NCBI GenBank assembly: GCA_026873275.1
Contig: JANTUC010000011.1
Span: forward strand, 1,488,001 to 1,552,000
Length of the DNA: 64,000 bases
Source of the DNA: Pseudopithomyces maydicus
Taxonomy: Eukaryota > Ascomycota > Dothideomycetes > Pleosporales > Didymosphaeriaceae
Reading direction: 5' to 3'
Part shown: in pieces, positions 10,433 to 21,895 of the stretch
How the letters are laid out: every line of letters starts with the position of its first letter
Numbering within the stretch: position 1 is the stretch's first letter
Translations under genes and position numbers: made by a program
The notes under the pieces: generated by a model
The model's input: only the letters and a program-made list of their open reading frames with translations
Database searches by the model: none
What the model was told of the DNA's origin: nothing

Positions 10433-12754
10433 TTTTTTTGGGTGGAATTGGTTTGGTTCTGTTGGTGTCGTTGTGGTTTGGGTGGTGGGTGTTGCGTGTG
10501 GGGTCTGTTTGTTGATTTGTTTGTTTGTTTGTTTGTTTGGTGATGGTAGTGGTCGTGTGTGGTTATGGTGGGATGCGTTCCGAGCGATGGGCGCGTCGGA
10601 ATGCGGGTGGGGCTTAGTCAGCGGGCGGTGGATAACGTTAGTTAGTGGTACAGCTACAATGCCCACGCGTTGATTTGCATTTGCGAAAGGGTCAATAAGG
10701 GGCTGTGGACCTTTGGTAAGGGGCGAAGTAAGACTAGTCTCATCAGCGTGCAAGATTTGTATTATGAATTTGATATGTATGATTCCTTTGTGATTTGCTG
10801 CATACGGAATTCATGATTGCACAGTAATGTACTTGGGTATAGCTTGAAGCATGGACATCGCGTAGCTTGTCTTCCAAAAATCTAACAGGTACCCACCTGA
10901 AAATACAAAGCGCAGTGCAAAGCTCGTGCCCTGCCGTGGATCATCATACCTTTGGACTAATGCGCGTTCGCTGTTGCTGAGCGCTGTTGCTGAGCCAGCA
11001 AGTAAGCTTAAACGCTCATACGTACCTACAGTATGTACGTACCTAGTAACCTAGGCAGATTCTAATTCTACGGACCCCCATCGAACTTAAAACGGTACGA
11101 GCTTGCGAAATTGCTGCTCCTTCCCGTCATCCCATGCAAACCCACCCCTGAGCACCGAACGGTGCACCTACCCTCGCTATATATTCATACACACTGCATC
11201 AACACGCGACGCCTTATGGAGTATGCCTCTGGTAGGATCTGCCTGAGGCTCCCATTCTCTTACATGCATACACCGACCGGTGACACAACAGCACTGGGCG
11301 TGCATCTCAAAATGCGCCGAAGCGGTCTGACGAACCCGTGTTCTCGTATGAACCTTACGGGACGATAGGCGTTGTGTTTCGGTGAGATTGCACCAATCGC
11401 ATCCACCCATGTGCAGATCAGGAGCGAGCAAGTCCTACACGTCATCCTGCCGCGAATGATGGGTCGACGTGGCTGCGAGTTCGCATGGCATTGGATGCGC
11501 GGTTTCCGTGGACGCGATCGATGAGATGGCGATCGTGGTCTAAGTTTTGGATGGTCGTTGGGCGCGCTGGGGATGTATGTATGTATGTGGGTATGTACTT
11601 ATGTAGGGGGATGCGTTGCTGGGCAGCGGGTGGGGTGGGTGCTAGCGTCGCGGTATTACATACATGTCTGCTGACATTACGGTAGGGGTGGGGAGATGTG
11701 TTGTGCGAATATCATGGCCTAAGGGACAAATGAGGTTTGACTGTGTGCATATCCGATATTTGATTCGCCAGTCATGCTTCCCGGACATTACTCGTGCGTC
11801 GGAGTCGCAAAAGGTAGATTCGGGGGATCTCCCTTGCATTGGGAAAAAGAAGGATGCGGGATTGTAAACACGTACGACAGTGTACTGAGCTTACTGGGCC
11901 TCCCGAGGTTGTGTGTTCAGCTCAAGATTCCAAGCCCAGGCGGCGAACGCAAGCGCCTCTCGGGCAAGGCGTCGCCGCTGTGGAGAAACGGGCGCAGCTG
12001 GGTGGATTTGGCCTGGCATTCGGTATTTGATTTTGAATACACCAGCGAAGAGACTGACGGTCCAGCTGTGGCGCAGTTGCAAACGATGGAGATTCAGTGC
12101 AAGCGGCGACCTGGCGCGTCGTCGTTTCAAGCGTTTAGCCGTGGCGATCAGCGCTGGAGTCAAGAGGGCCCGGTGCCTTGATTCTGTGGGCCAAGCAAGT
12201 GACGTTGAGCTTCGCGCAGTTGGCACCGATGCTTTTCTGGCTGTCGCCAGCTAGCGTCATACCGTGGCGCGTATGGGCCAGATTGTTGCGCCAACAAGGA
12301 ATTGACTGTACCCATCGAGGTTGGCCCGGCGCGTGCGTAGCTAACTTAGCAGCTGCACACTGACCGCATCTGTGGCTGGAGACCAACTCATCACCACTGC
12401 CCCCTGCCCATTGTCGTAAAACCGGTCCACCCATTTGTGCAAAACCCCTTCTGGTCCCTCCCTTTGTCCTGCCCCGTTCCTCGCCCAGGCAACAACAACT
12501 CTTAATTCACCGGTCCCCCACCCCCACAGGGCTGTACCACGAGCACTGCTGCCCTACCGATCTACATTTAATACGAACGCCCCTGTTTGGCCACCAACGT
12601 TCGTGCAGCGAAACACAGCCGTTCCGCCCCCAAAAGCTACCTCCACAGCGCCAGCCAACCATTTACGCTTCGCTGTGTGCTGCATTCCCAAACGAGCATT
12701 CGGCAGTGATCGATAGCACAACCAGTTCAACGCTCCGAGCACGCACAGTACAAC
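10433..12754. other. Long intergenic region upstream of the Ca2+/H+ exchanger
   Basis: About 2.3 kb without a supported gene. 10440-10560 is a GTTT/GGTT-rich tract (TTTGTTTGTTTGTTTG) in the leader of DAD1. 10980-11060 has short inverted GTACGTACC motifs. 11800-12350 is GC-richer with frames of about 100 aa on both strands but no domain, splice partner or family resemblance; it could be a regulatory region or a decayed gene. 12435-12754 is a C-rich leader of the exchanger gene. Confidence 0.45.
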
Positions 12755-14846
12755 ATGCGTAAGTGCCCACTTACTTTTTTCCACACTCGTCACAAGGACC
12801 TCGACCCCCTAGCAAAACAAAACCTAACACCACGACCACCAGACACTGTAAGGAGGCAAGCCCACCGCGTAGCCAGTACCCCTGGTGTCGGCACCTCATA
12901 CAACCCCTTCTCCCGCGTCCGCTCTCGGGACACTGTCAATCAAGATGAAGAACACGGCGGCCCGCACAGGACCCTCTCAGAAACCGGAGTAGAACCCGAA
13001 AGTGAGCGCTCAAGAAGATTGGAAAGCGCCCAGGCAGAGAAGGAGTTTGGAGCCCCCCACCACGCAAACACCGCCCCGTCGCCAACTTCAGGGAGGCCCT
13101 CGTGGAGCGGAGACGTGACGGCGACGACTGACCACGCGCCCGCTGGCCCGGCCCATCACAAGGGCTCGGCGGATATTAGCGATAAGACGGCGGTTACGAA
13201 CGGCGCCGAGTCGCAGACGAATGGATCGACGGTGAAGCATCGCGGGTGGGTGAAGAAGATTATCAAGGGGAAAGAGCATGGGGATGATGTCGAGGAGGGC
13301 GCGCACGAGGCGGAGAAGCTCGATATGGACGAGCGCAGGAGGAGATCCTTGAAAAAGAAGATCCCGGTTGGCCAGCAGATACGTTATGTGCTCTTTGGAG
13401 CGTGGATCAACGTTTTGCTCGTCATGGTGCCCGTCGGCTTTGGTGTGTATTATACGCACAAGGTCAGCGATATTGGTGTTTTCCTCATCAACTTTATTGC
13501 CATCATCCCTTTGGCAGCTATGCTCAGTAATGCTACTGAGGAGCTGGCCCTGAGAGTTGGCGAGACGCTGGGTGGATTACTGAACGCATCGTTTGGGTGA
13601 GTTGTGCTTTGACAGAACAGGGCCTTTGGCGTCTCACATGACTAACACCACTCAGTAACGCTGTCGAACTCATCGTATCCGTTCAAGCCCTGGTCAAAGA
13701 TGAGATCACCATTGTGAAGACCTCTCTTATCGGCAGTATGCTTTCCAACCTGCTGCTCGTGCTTGGTATGGCTTTCTTCGCCGGCGGCATCAACCGCGTG
13801 GAGCAATACTTCAACATCACCGTCGCCCAGACAGCCGCCTCCCTCTTGGCCCTCTGCATCGCCTCCCTGATCATCCCCACCGTCTTCCACAACATGATTG
13901 CAGACATTGGCACAGGCCAAGCCGACGCCGCTCAGGACGCAAAGTCTAACTCCGAACTGGTACGCATATTTCCTTCCCACCCCCAGAAAACCAAATGTAT
14001 TAACGTGAATCTCCCCCAGTCCCACGGCACAGCCATCATCCTCCTCCTCGTCTACGCCGCCTACCTCTTCTTCCAACTCCGCACCCACGTCTCCATGTAC
14101 AACGAGCCCTCCTCCAAAGGCGTCAAGCGCAAGGAATCCCTCGACGGCAGCGTCGCAAAGGGCATCGCCACCATCGGCGCAAACTCGGCCGCCACCCTCG
14201 GCGGCGCCGCAAACTCCCAGGCGCACCCCCTCCAGAACAAGGAAACCGAGGAAGAAGACGACTTCGAGGAGCCCAACCTCACCATGTGGGGCGCCCTCAT
14301 CACCCTCGCCATCTCGACCACCCTCGTCGCCTTCTGCTCCGAGTTCATGGTGTCCTCCATCGATGGGTTTACGCGCGAGGCGGGCATCTCGACGACGTTT
14401 GTGGGTCTGATTCTCCTGCCCATTGTGGGTAACGCGGCGGAGCACGCTACGGCTGTTACGGTGGCTATCAAGGACAAGATGGATCTATCGATCGGAGTGG
14501 CCGTCGGCTCGAGCATGCAGATCGCACTCCTGGTACTCCCCGGCATCGTGGTCATCGGATGGATCGCCGGCAAGGAGGACATGACGCTGTACTTCGACAC
14601 GTTCCAGATTGCGATTCTGTTCGTGGCGGTGTTGCTGGTGAACTACCTGATCCAGGACGGAAAGTCGCGTAAGTGCATACCATACCATACACAAAACCCT
14701 GGTCCCGGGCCCGGTTTTTGGGATGCAAGTGGAAAAACTAACACAAACCAGATTGGCTCGAGGGCGTCCTGCTCATGTCGTCGTACATCATCATCAGCTT
14801 GGCGGCGTGGTTCTACCCCGATCTGCCCGAGGGCGCGGACTCCTGA
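12755..14846 (+). CDS. VCX1: Vacuolar Ca2+/H+ antiporter (CAX/Vcx1 family)
   Basis: Exons 12755-12758, 12843-13596, 13656-13959, 14020-14668 and 14752-14846 give 601 aa with all phases consistent. It exchanges vacuolar H+ for cytosolic Ca2+. Two internally repeated CAX domains are clear: the first with SNATEELALRVGETLGGLLNAS and GNAVELIVSVQAL, then GSMLSNLLLVLGMAFFAGG; the second with GNAAEHATAVTVAIKDKMDL and VGSSMQIALLVLPG. These carry the acidic residues of the GNxxE motifs that bind cation. About 11 hydrophobic helices; an acidic loop (ETEEEDDFEE) separates the halves. The N-terminal 190 residues are hydrophilic and probably autoregulatory. The first exon is only ATGC: GTAAGT follows at once and a CTAACAC branch site precedes the acceptor, so the start codon and the body are joined by splicing. 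Confidence 0.93.
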
Positions 14847-16546
14847 TTATGGCCCCCTTTACGACCATCTACCACCAACCAACCATCTCACACAGAGGAA
14901 TCTCCCTGACCCCAACGTTAAATTACCACATTCATGTATATTATTGCGACCCATCACCAGTCGCCCCTTTCCACCCTCTTTTCATCCATCTAACGACCCC
15001 CCGTCCCACCCCATCACATCCCAGCTTAACCGTAGCTGTGCGAAACAACCCCCCGAACCAGGAAAGAAAAAAGCCTCCTTTCTATCATTTCAGCTTGGCT
15101 GTGTACGTGTCTGTCTGTCTCGTCCATGCGTTTTCCTTTTCCGTTTCCTTTTCCTTTTTCTCTTTTTTTCTTCCCTAGATACCCTATATCGCAGCTGCTT
15201 CAAGGGCGCGAATGTAGACCGCGTGCTTGGTGGGGAGGCACTGCTATTTTTTTCCCTATTTTTTTTTTTCTGTTTCTGGGAAGTCTCTGTTTGGACTGGA
15301 CTGGACTGGGCATGTTTAGAATGTATACGTTTGTAGTGCTGTGGTACCTAGTATAGTATATTTATATAATTTACGTATTGATCGTTCGAGCTTTGGGGTA
15401 CCTGTGGGTTTGAGGTGATGTGTATGTGCGGAAAAGTGCGTGGTGGCAGTACGCTTATTTATGGAACTGGTCAATGTCGTACGATTTAGACATGGCCTAC
15501 CTTAACCTGTTCGCATACTGTGGTGTGTGTTTCCAAAGGACTATGTAGTTTACTAGACTGAGTTTGGTCGTATTGGGTTCAATCATCGTCGTGAGGACCT
15601 AGACAGATCATGCCGACACCAGCTATTCCTTTCGAGATCGAATAAAGTCGGGTGGATTACAAGTTACTTGGGCTAGCGAGGGTACCTCGTGTCTAGATAC
15701 GCCTGTGGTCAAGTGGCCTGCTTCCCAGCGATGTACCGAGTGGTGGTTTATGAGGTTATAGAGCGATCGAAACTACTACATATAAGAAATCATCAGTGGT
15801 TGTCAATGAGCAGATGCTTCACGTTTCACTTATCCACCAGGCTGGAGGTATGCTCACTCAGGTTCCGCGAGCCTATCATCAGTCGCATATCCGTCGTTCC
15901 GTCATGAATACCATTCCTGTCTCACAGTCACTGATTCCATGTGGTTGTTCCTTTTCCTATCACCAGTCGACCCAGGCGTCGCCGTGTAATTCGGTCATCG
16001 TGTACTATAGATCTCTCGCTCTGTGTTCCAATTCCACTCTTCGTCTATCACCCTACCGCCGCCTCTGTGCATCTATCCTCGTATTCCTCTCTTACCCTGA
16101 AGCTCTCAGAGCAGGATACGTTTGCTCAAGCGCTCATGCTTCTTTCTCTCATCATGCCTCATGCCTTCTTCTATTACGCAGGCCTCTTGTCTCCCAGGGG
16201 TATCCGTTTGTCTATATAAGTCATACTCACTTATCTGTCTTCTTGCTTCTTCCATCACTCTTGTTTAACCATATCACGCCTCTTGCTACACCTTTTGCCT
16301 CACTTCCTGCCACACCTACCTGCTTACCCAACATATCCGCATCTTTCCCAGTCACCTCACTCGGCAAATTCACCTTCTACCATCCATTTCCCATTTCCCA
16401 TTTCTCACCTCCCCTTATTTACCCGCCCAACCATCCACACCTAATGTCCTAGTCCCCGTATTCCACATCTTCCCTTGAGACCCGGTACGTAACCACCAGC
16501 CCCGCCACCATCACCATCCTAACCCCCGACAGACAGCCAACCCACC
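14847..16546. other. Intergenic, long leader of the SNF2 gene
   Basis: No gene seen. 15060-15300 has C/T-rich and T-run tracts (3' region of the exchanger), and a repeat copy lies at 15576-15626. 15900-16546 is strongly pyrimidine-rich on the + strand (many TCTTCC, CACCTC), consistent with a long 5' leader; the 218-aa frame at 15796-16452 is a translation of this tract and I do not accept it. Confidence 0.5.
15576..15626 (-). repeat. Dispersed repeat R2, copy c (partial, inverted)
   Basis: Minus-strand reading gives GGTGTCGGCATGATCTGTCT, then AGGTCCTCACGACGATGATTG, matching the core of the R2 family. Only the core half remains here. Confidence 0.6.
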
Positions 16547-19500
16547 ATGGCGAACGCATCACCCCACCACGACCCTTCGCTCGGCACGCAAATGACCGAC
16601 GAGCGTACCATCCTCATGCTCGACGACCAGGAGGACCTGCCATCCGTTCATCGTCCCCCTGATGACTCGTTCGATGACTTTGATGATGACTCGGGAGGAG
16701 CGACGATTGTTCAGTCGCGTGAGGAGGATCCGCTGGGACAGCGACGGGGATGGGATGAGGAGCGCGACAGGGGTGGATCTGAGGGTCAAGAGGTTCCTGA
16801 GGTTACTGAGGTTGGTGAAGATGATGGTGTAGATGGTGTGGACGGTGTGGATGGGGATGATGATGATGAGGTTATCGAGGATGAGAGGAATGAACAAGGT
16901 GAAGAGGGTGAAGAGGTTCCAGGGCTGGGTGATGGGAGTGATCTTGGGAGTTTGTTCGAAGATGGTGCAGCGGAGGGGGACATCGAAGTTACCGAAGGAG
17001 ATCAAGCCGCAGACGATCAAGCGCCGGGAAACCAGATGGAGGATGTCCAGGGTGTTTCTCATGGAAGGGATGAACGCCGACATGCGACTAGAACACCTAG
17101 TGTGGGCAGGACTCTCAGTGTCGCCAGGGCACGTAGCATTGCTAGAGCACCAAGCATTGCTAGAACGCCCATCATGTCCAGAGCTCCGAGCATTTCCAGG
17201 GCACCCAGCGTCACCAAAACACCCAGCATTTCCAGAGCGCCCAGCATGGTCAGAGCATCCAGCATCGCCAAAACACCCGAGCCGCGCGAGCGAACCTCCA
17301 CACCGCAGAACCGGACCGTTAACGATGACGATGAAGAAGGCGACAGTCTCTTCATGCCATACCAGCGCATCCCCTCACAGGATCCCAGCTTCCCCAGCAG
17401 ACCTCTAACAGCGCCTCGTGCACCCATTAGGCCCGCGACTCCCGGTCCATCTTCCCGAGCCCCCTCTCGTATGGCCCCGCCGCCCGCTCCAGACGTTCGG
17501 CCCACGGGAAAGCCGTCTCGAGCCTTCTTCGATAGAATCCGCAATGCGCAACAGAGGAAGCAGCAGGAGGGACTTCCTACTGGTAATCCGGCCCCACCTC
17601 CTGCGGCGCAGCCTTCTTCCAGAGGGACATCCTACCTCGATGAGATTCTTTCCCGTCGGCCGGGTGGTGGCCAGCAACCTGTTGATGCGACTGTGTCTGC
17701 AGACAATGACTACGACAAAGCTGACAAGGCGGCCTGCGCGAAGTTCAACAAGGATAAGAGCCACTATGAGGAGCTGAGACGGAAGAACGGCGGGAAGCTC
17801 GGGTTCGCCGACGATATCATGTGGATGAAGATCAAGGCTGCGGAGGAAACTCGTTTGCGAAAGAGGAAGCGCGATATGGAGATGGAGATGGAGGCCAACG
17901 GTGGGGGATCCGAGATATTCACCGCTCCATCCATGTCCGGCAATTATGGTGGCTATAACAGCCAGAGCATTGCCTTAGATGCTGGTTCTGTGGGACGTAG
18001 TCCGGCGTCTTCGCCCGCTTATCCTGATCGTGTGTTCCAGAGCTTCCAGGATGCGGAGCTCCAAAGCATGGAAGTAGCGCTCCAAGCCACAAATGATGCT
18101 CCACCACCGAAGAAGCGGAAAGGTGCGCGGATGCCCAAAGAGGGAAACGACGTTTCCTCCGGCAAAGGTCGTGGTGGGTCCAAGGGGTCCAAGTCGAAAA
18201 AGTCCGGCACACGTAAATCGGCGAAGGACAAGAAAGATATGGAGAAGGCCAACCGCATGAAGGCTTCTCTTTTGCACTCGGACGTATTTCGACAACAGGC
18301 CGATGAGGATGCCCCCGAGCAGCCGACATTCACCTCTAGGAATAAGGCGGACGCGCTCAAGGAGCTCATCGCCAGTGTCCCGATTGAGCACCAGAAGACT
18401 GCAAAGGACGACAGCTATGCATTATCAAGAGCCGCGAAAGACTTTGACGGAAGAGGTTCTTGCAAAGCCGATGGCAACGGTATGTGGAAAATCAGGGGTA
18501 TGCAGACTAGCTTGAAGCACTACCAGGTTATGGGAACGGCCTTCATGAGACGACGGGAAAACGATAAAAACGAACCGCGTGGGGGTTTGATGGCTGACCA
18601 GATGGGACTCGGCAAGACGCTCATGACGTTGGCGAATATTGTCAACGGCCGCGGAAACCGTGACCAGGACTGCAAGACAACTTTACTCGTCGCTTGTCCT
18701 GCGCTGATCACGCAGTGGCAGCGTGAGATTGACCTTCATACTGAATGCGGGCTCAACTTCATGAGATACACTTCAGGAAACCGAATTGATTCGAACAAAT
18801 TGTTCGATGTCTTGAGACAGCACGATATCGTGCTGACCACATATCACGAAGTGTGCCGGGGATACCCCAAGAATGATCCGCCGATAGAGTGCCAAACTGC
18901 GGAACAGAAGATTGAGTGGTGGAAGCGGACGTACGAGAAAGAGCGGGGTCCACTTCATCGAATGATGGTACGTATTGCGCCTCGCACATATATATGAGTG
19001 GTTCAGTTCGTTCAACGTTGACCTGTGACTAGTTCCATCGAGTCGTATTGGACGAAGCCCAGGCGATTAAGAACCACCTTAGTCGAACATCAATGGCTTG
19101 CCGTGCTTTGATGGCAAAGCACAAGTGGGCTCTGAGCGGCACTCCTATCCTCAACAGCCTTGACGAGCTGTATTCGTATTTCAAGTTCCTTGGTGTCCCA
19201 TTCACCGGCAGCTTCAAAATATTCAAGTTCAACTATACTGACCCCAAAGATCCTGATAGTATCGAGCGCCTCTTGGTCCGGCTGTCGCAATTCATGATTC
19301 GTCGAGACCATTCGGACGTGATGATGGGGGCACCTATCTTGAAGCTCCCTCGCGCGTCGCAGATGACGCATTGGACAAACTTCAATTCGGTCGAGCGAAG
19401 CGTTTATGAGGTCGTTCGGCAGCGATTTGCCAAGCGAATCAATGCTTCGGCCCGCCTAGGCGAGTTCGAAAAGCAGTATAACAATGCATTAGTTATGCTT

Positions 19501-21029
19501 CTGCGACTTCGACAACTAACAGCACACATTCTTATGCTCCAGTTCGTCGTGCAAGATCTTCTGGAGCAGGAGGACATCGAAAAGATTCGTCAAATAGTAC
19601 AACAGCAAGCCACAGACCAGCGATCCGGGAAAGGTGAAACCATCCGTGCCATTCGCAGACAGTTGGACCATTTGGAGGCAGAAGCGAAAAGAGAATCCAG
19701 CAAAAAAGCAGCAAACCATTCTAGAAACGCGGTTCCTACTGTAGCCTACAGCGATGACGCAAATGACGATCAACGCGATGTTGAAGAGCTCTTCGACGAA
19801 AACCAGAATGGCGACACTGGTAATAGTTCAGGCAGAATGTCAGCCGGCAAAACCTTTGGAAAGAACTTCGACTTCCGGCCATATCTCGATAGCTTGACGG
19901 TCGGGGAAAACTGGGAAAAGGTCAAAAAGAGAGCGCAATGCAACAGTTGTGGTGGCAAGCCAATTGATGCGTGGCTCACTAGTTGTGGCCACCTCTACTG
20001 CGGAAAATGTTACAACGACGCAGGTCTTCAAGCGGCGGAAAACAATCGTAGGCAAATCACTTGCATGGGCTGTGGCAGTGTCTTTGCAAACGCTACTCAA
20101 ATAGGTAGAACGGAGGCGGATGCCATGCACGGCGGACCTGTGACGCGGGCGAAACAAAAGCAGTCGAAGGAGCTGCAACGCATCGAGCAGCAAGACATTG
20201 CCGACGATTGGCTCACGTATGCTGGTCCGGTATTACCGTCTGCAAAAACCATCGCGTTGAAGGCTCAGATTATGAATTGGATCACGGAAAATCCCGAGGT
20301 CAAGATCATCATCTATACGCAGTTTCTTGCCATGTAAGTCGTCAGTGGAAAAATTGCAGATGCAACGAATTTAACGAGAACAGGATCCGTATCATTAAGA
20401 AAATGTGCGACGAAGAGCATTGGACAACAGAGCAAGTAAGCGATGAGTTGGAGCAGCTTCGCGGTTTTCTTGGGCGTCGAACAGCACTGACAGGTATCAG
20501 TATCACGGCAAGATGGGCCAAAAAGCTCGGGACCAAGCTATCAAGCACTTCGCTGATAACAGAGATATCCGCATCATGTTAGCATCTCTTCGCTGTGGCG
20601 GCTGTACGTTCTCCTTTGTCTGCTCACAACTCAGGTGGAATACTGATCATTTACTCAGTGGGTCTCAACTTGACCATGGCATCGCGCGTCGTCATCCTCG
20701 ATCCGTGGTGGAACTCGGCAGCAGAGCAGCAAGCCTTCTGTCGCGTCTTCCGCTTTGGGCAGACACAAAAGACGTTCCTGACGCGGTTCTGTGTCAAAAA
20801 TACGGTGGATGATCAACTCATCGACATGCAGGAGCGCAAGCAGAAGGAAATCGAACTGGTCATGCAGGAGGACTTCTCTGCGGGGGCCGGCAGACTAGAT
20901 GTCAGGGACATGATGCGGTTGTTTGGCAACATCGACCAGGACGAGGACGGAAAGCCGTATATTCTGGTGGACGACCCCGACCCGGGTGTGCGTCTCCACG
21001 CGGACGAGGAGTTCGAGGACGACCTGTGA
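16547..21029 (+). CDS. SNF2-family ATPase with embedded RING finger (Rad5/Rad16/Uls1-like)
   Basis: Exons 16547-18967, 19033-20333, 20384-20435, 20501-20603 and 20659-21029 give 1,415 aa. A nuclear DNA-dependent ATPase with a ubiquitin-ligase-type RING inside the helicase, as in Rad5/Rad16/HLTF/Uls1. Residues 1-600 are disordered and acidic then Ser/Pro-rich, with basic patches. The helicase starts near 660: DQMGLGKT (Walker A, about 684-691), then LLVACPALITQWQREI; motif II is DEAQ (about 815), followed by ALSGTPILNSLDELYSYF. A C3HC4-like RING lies near 1109-1155 (CNSCGGKP, then TSCGHLYCGKC, then CMGC). Motifs V/VI are GLNLTMASRVVILDPWWN and CRVFRFGQTQ. Complete catalytic set. Which of Rad5, Rad16 or Uls1 is orthologous I cannot tell without a tree. 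Confidence 0.9.
17095..17280 (+). repeat. Tandem RAPSI-type hexapeptide repeat in the SNF2 protein
   Basis: About 62 residues of the N-terminal disordered part are a run of imperfect six-residue units such as RAPSIS, RTPIMS and KTPSIS. DNA units of about 18 nt (AGAGCACCAAGCATTGCT-like) repeat in register. Each unit offers an (R/K)-x-x-S/T pattern that basophilic kinases could phosphorylate (inference). Confidence 0.75.
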
Positions 21030-21895
21030 GCTTTAGGTGGATAGGTGGAAGGGATGGTGTAGCCTTGAGGTCAGTGTGTTTACTCCGGCTGGGTTCCGGA
21101 GGGGTTCGGATGGATTGTTTCATGGCGTTGATGGTCGGGCATTGAGGGGTTTGTGTTCATTCAGGCTGGCGTTTGGAAAAAGGTTGGGGCCTAAGTGTTG
21201 CCTGATTTTTGGACCTGGCTGGCTGGTGGAGGAAGGAGCAATGGGGTACCAGATTGATTACTATGGAGGCGCTGATTGGCCGGGGTGGTTTTGCTTTTTT
21301 GTACGGATTTAGAGCGGCGATAGGCAAGTGAGCACCTACTATCATTGCCAGACGGGTGCCTGGCAGCACTCAGAGCAGCGTACAGGCACAAATGACGCGG
21401 TGAAAACACAGGGCTGGGGGGTTGTACACAGGGTGCGGTGGCTTGCGGAGGAGGAGTGGATCGATCTGTCAGCGCGGTGCTAGAGAGCGAACTCGGCGTG
21501 GTGCGAGGGCTGGACGCAGCTAGGCAAAAGCAACCACCCAGGTGCCATCATGTCCAGGTCAGGATTGTGACGCCTGCGCTCGTGCTGGAGCATCTGTGCC
21601 TCTGCCTCTGCCTCTGTCTCTGCTTCTGCGATAAGACGTGCAGCAGAGCCAACCACAGCGCTCTGGACCGCCCAGCGCGCCCGCTCGTCGCCGCAACCGT
21701 CGCCCATCGATGCGCCGGCCGCGCTGATATCGCGCCTGCGACCCTCCGGACGCTGAGCTATGTTGACGGCCAGCCGCGCACACGACCTCGACCTCGACCG
21801 ACCCCTCCGCGCGAAGCCGCTCGCAGACTGAAAAGTGCGCATCAGACCCGTCGACGTTACCCCGCGGCTGGTGCCCCGCCTTGGCGACCTGTACG
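21030..21895. other. Intergenic, promoter of the Zn2Cys6 gene
   Basis: 866 bp. 21590-21630 has a TCTGCCTCTGCCTCTG tract; 21640-21895 is GC-rich and probably transcribed leader. Frames on both strands here are GC-rich shadows. No known operator seen. Confidence 0.5.

Noticed and set aside
11774..12254. Overlapping frames of about 110-135 aa on both strands
   Set aside because: Frames overlap each other on both strands with no distinguishing composition; no gene evidence.
15796..16452. 218-aa plus-strand frame
   Set aside because: Translation of a pyrimidine-rich leader; Ser/Leu/Pro-biased, no family features.
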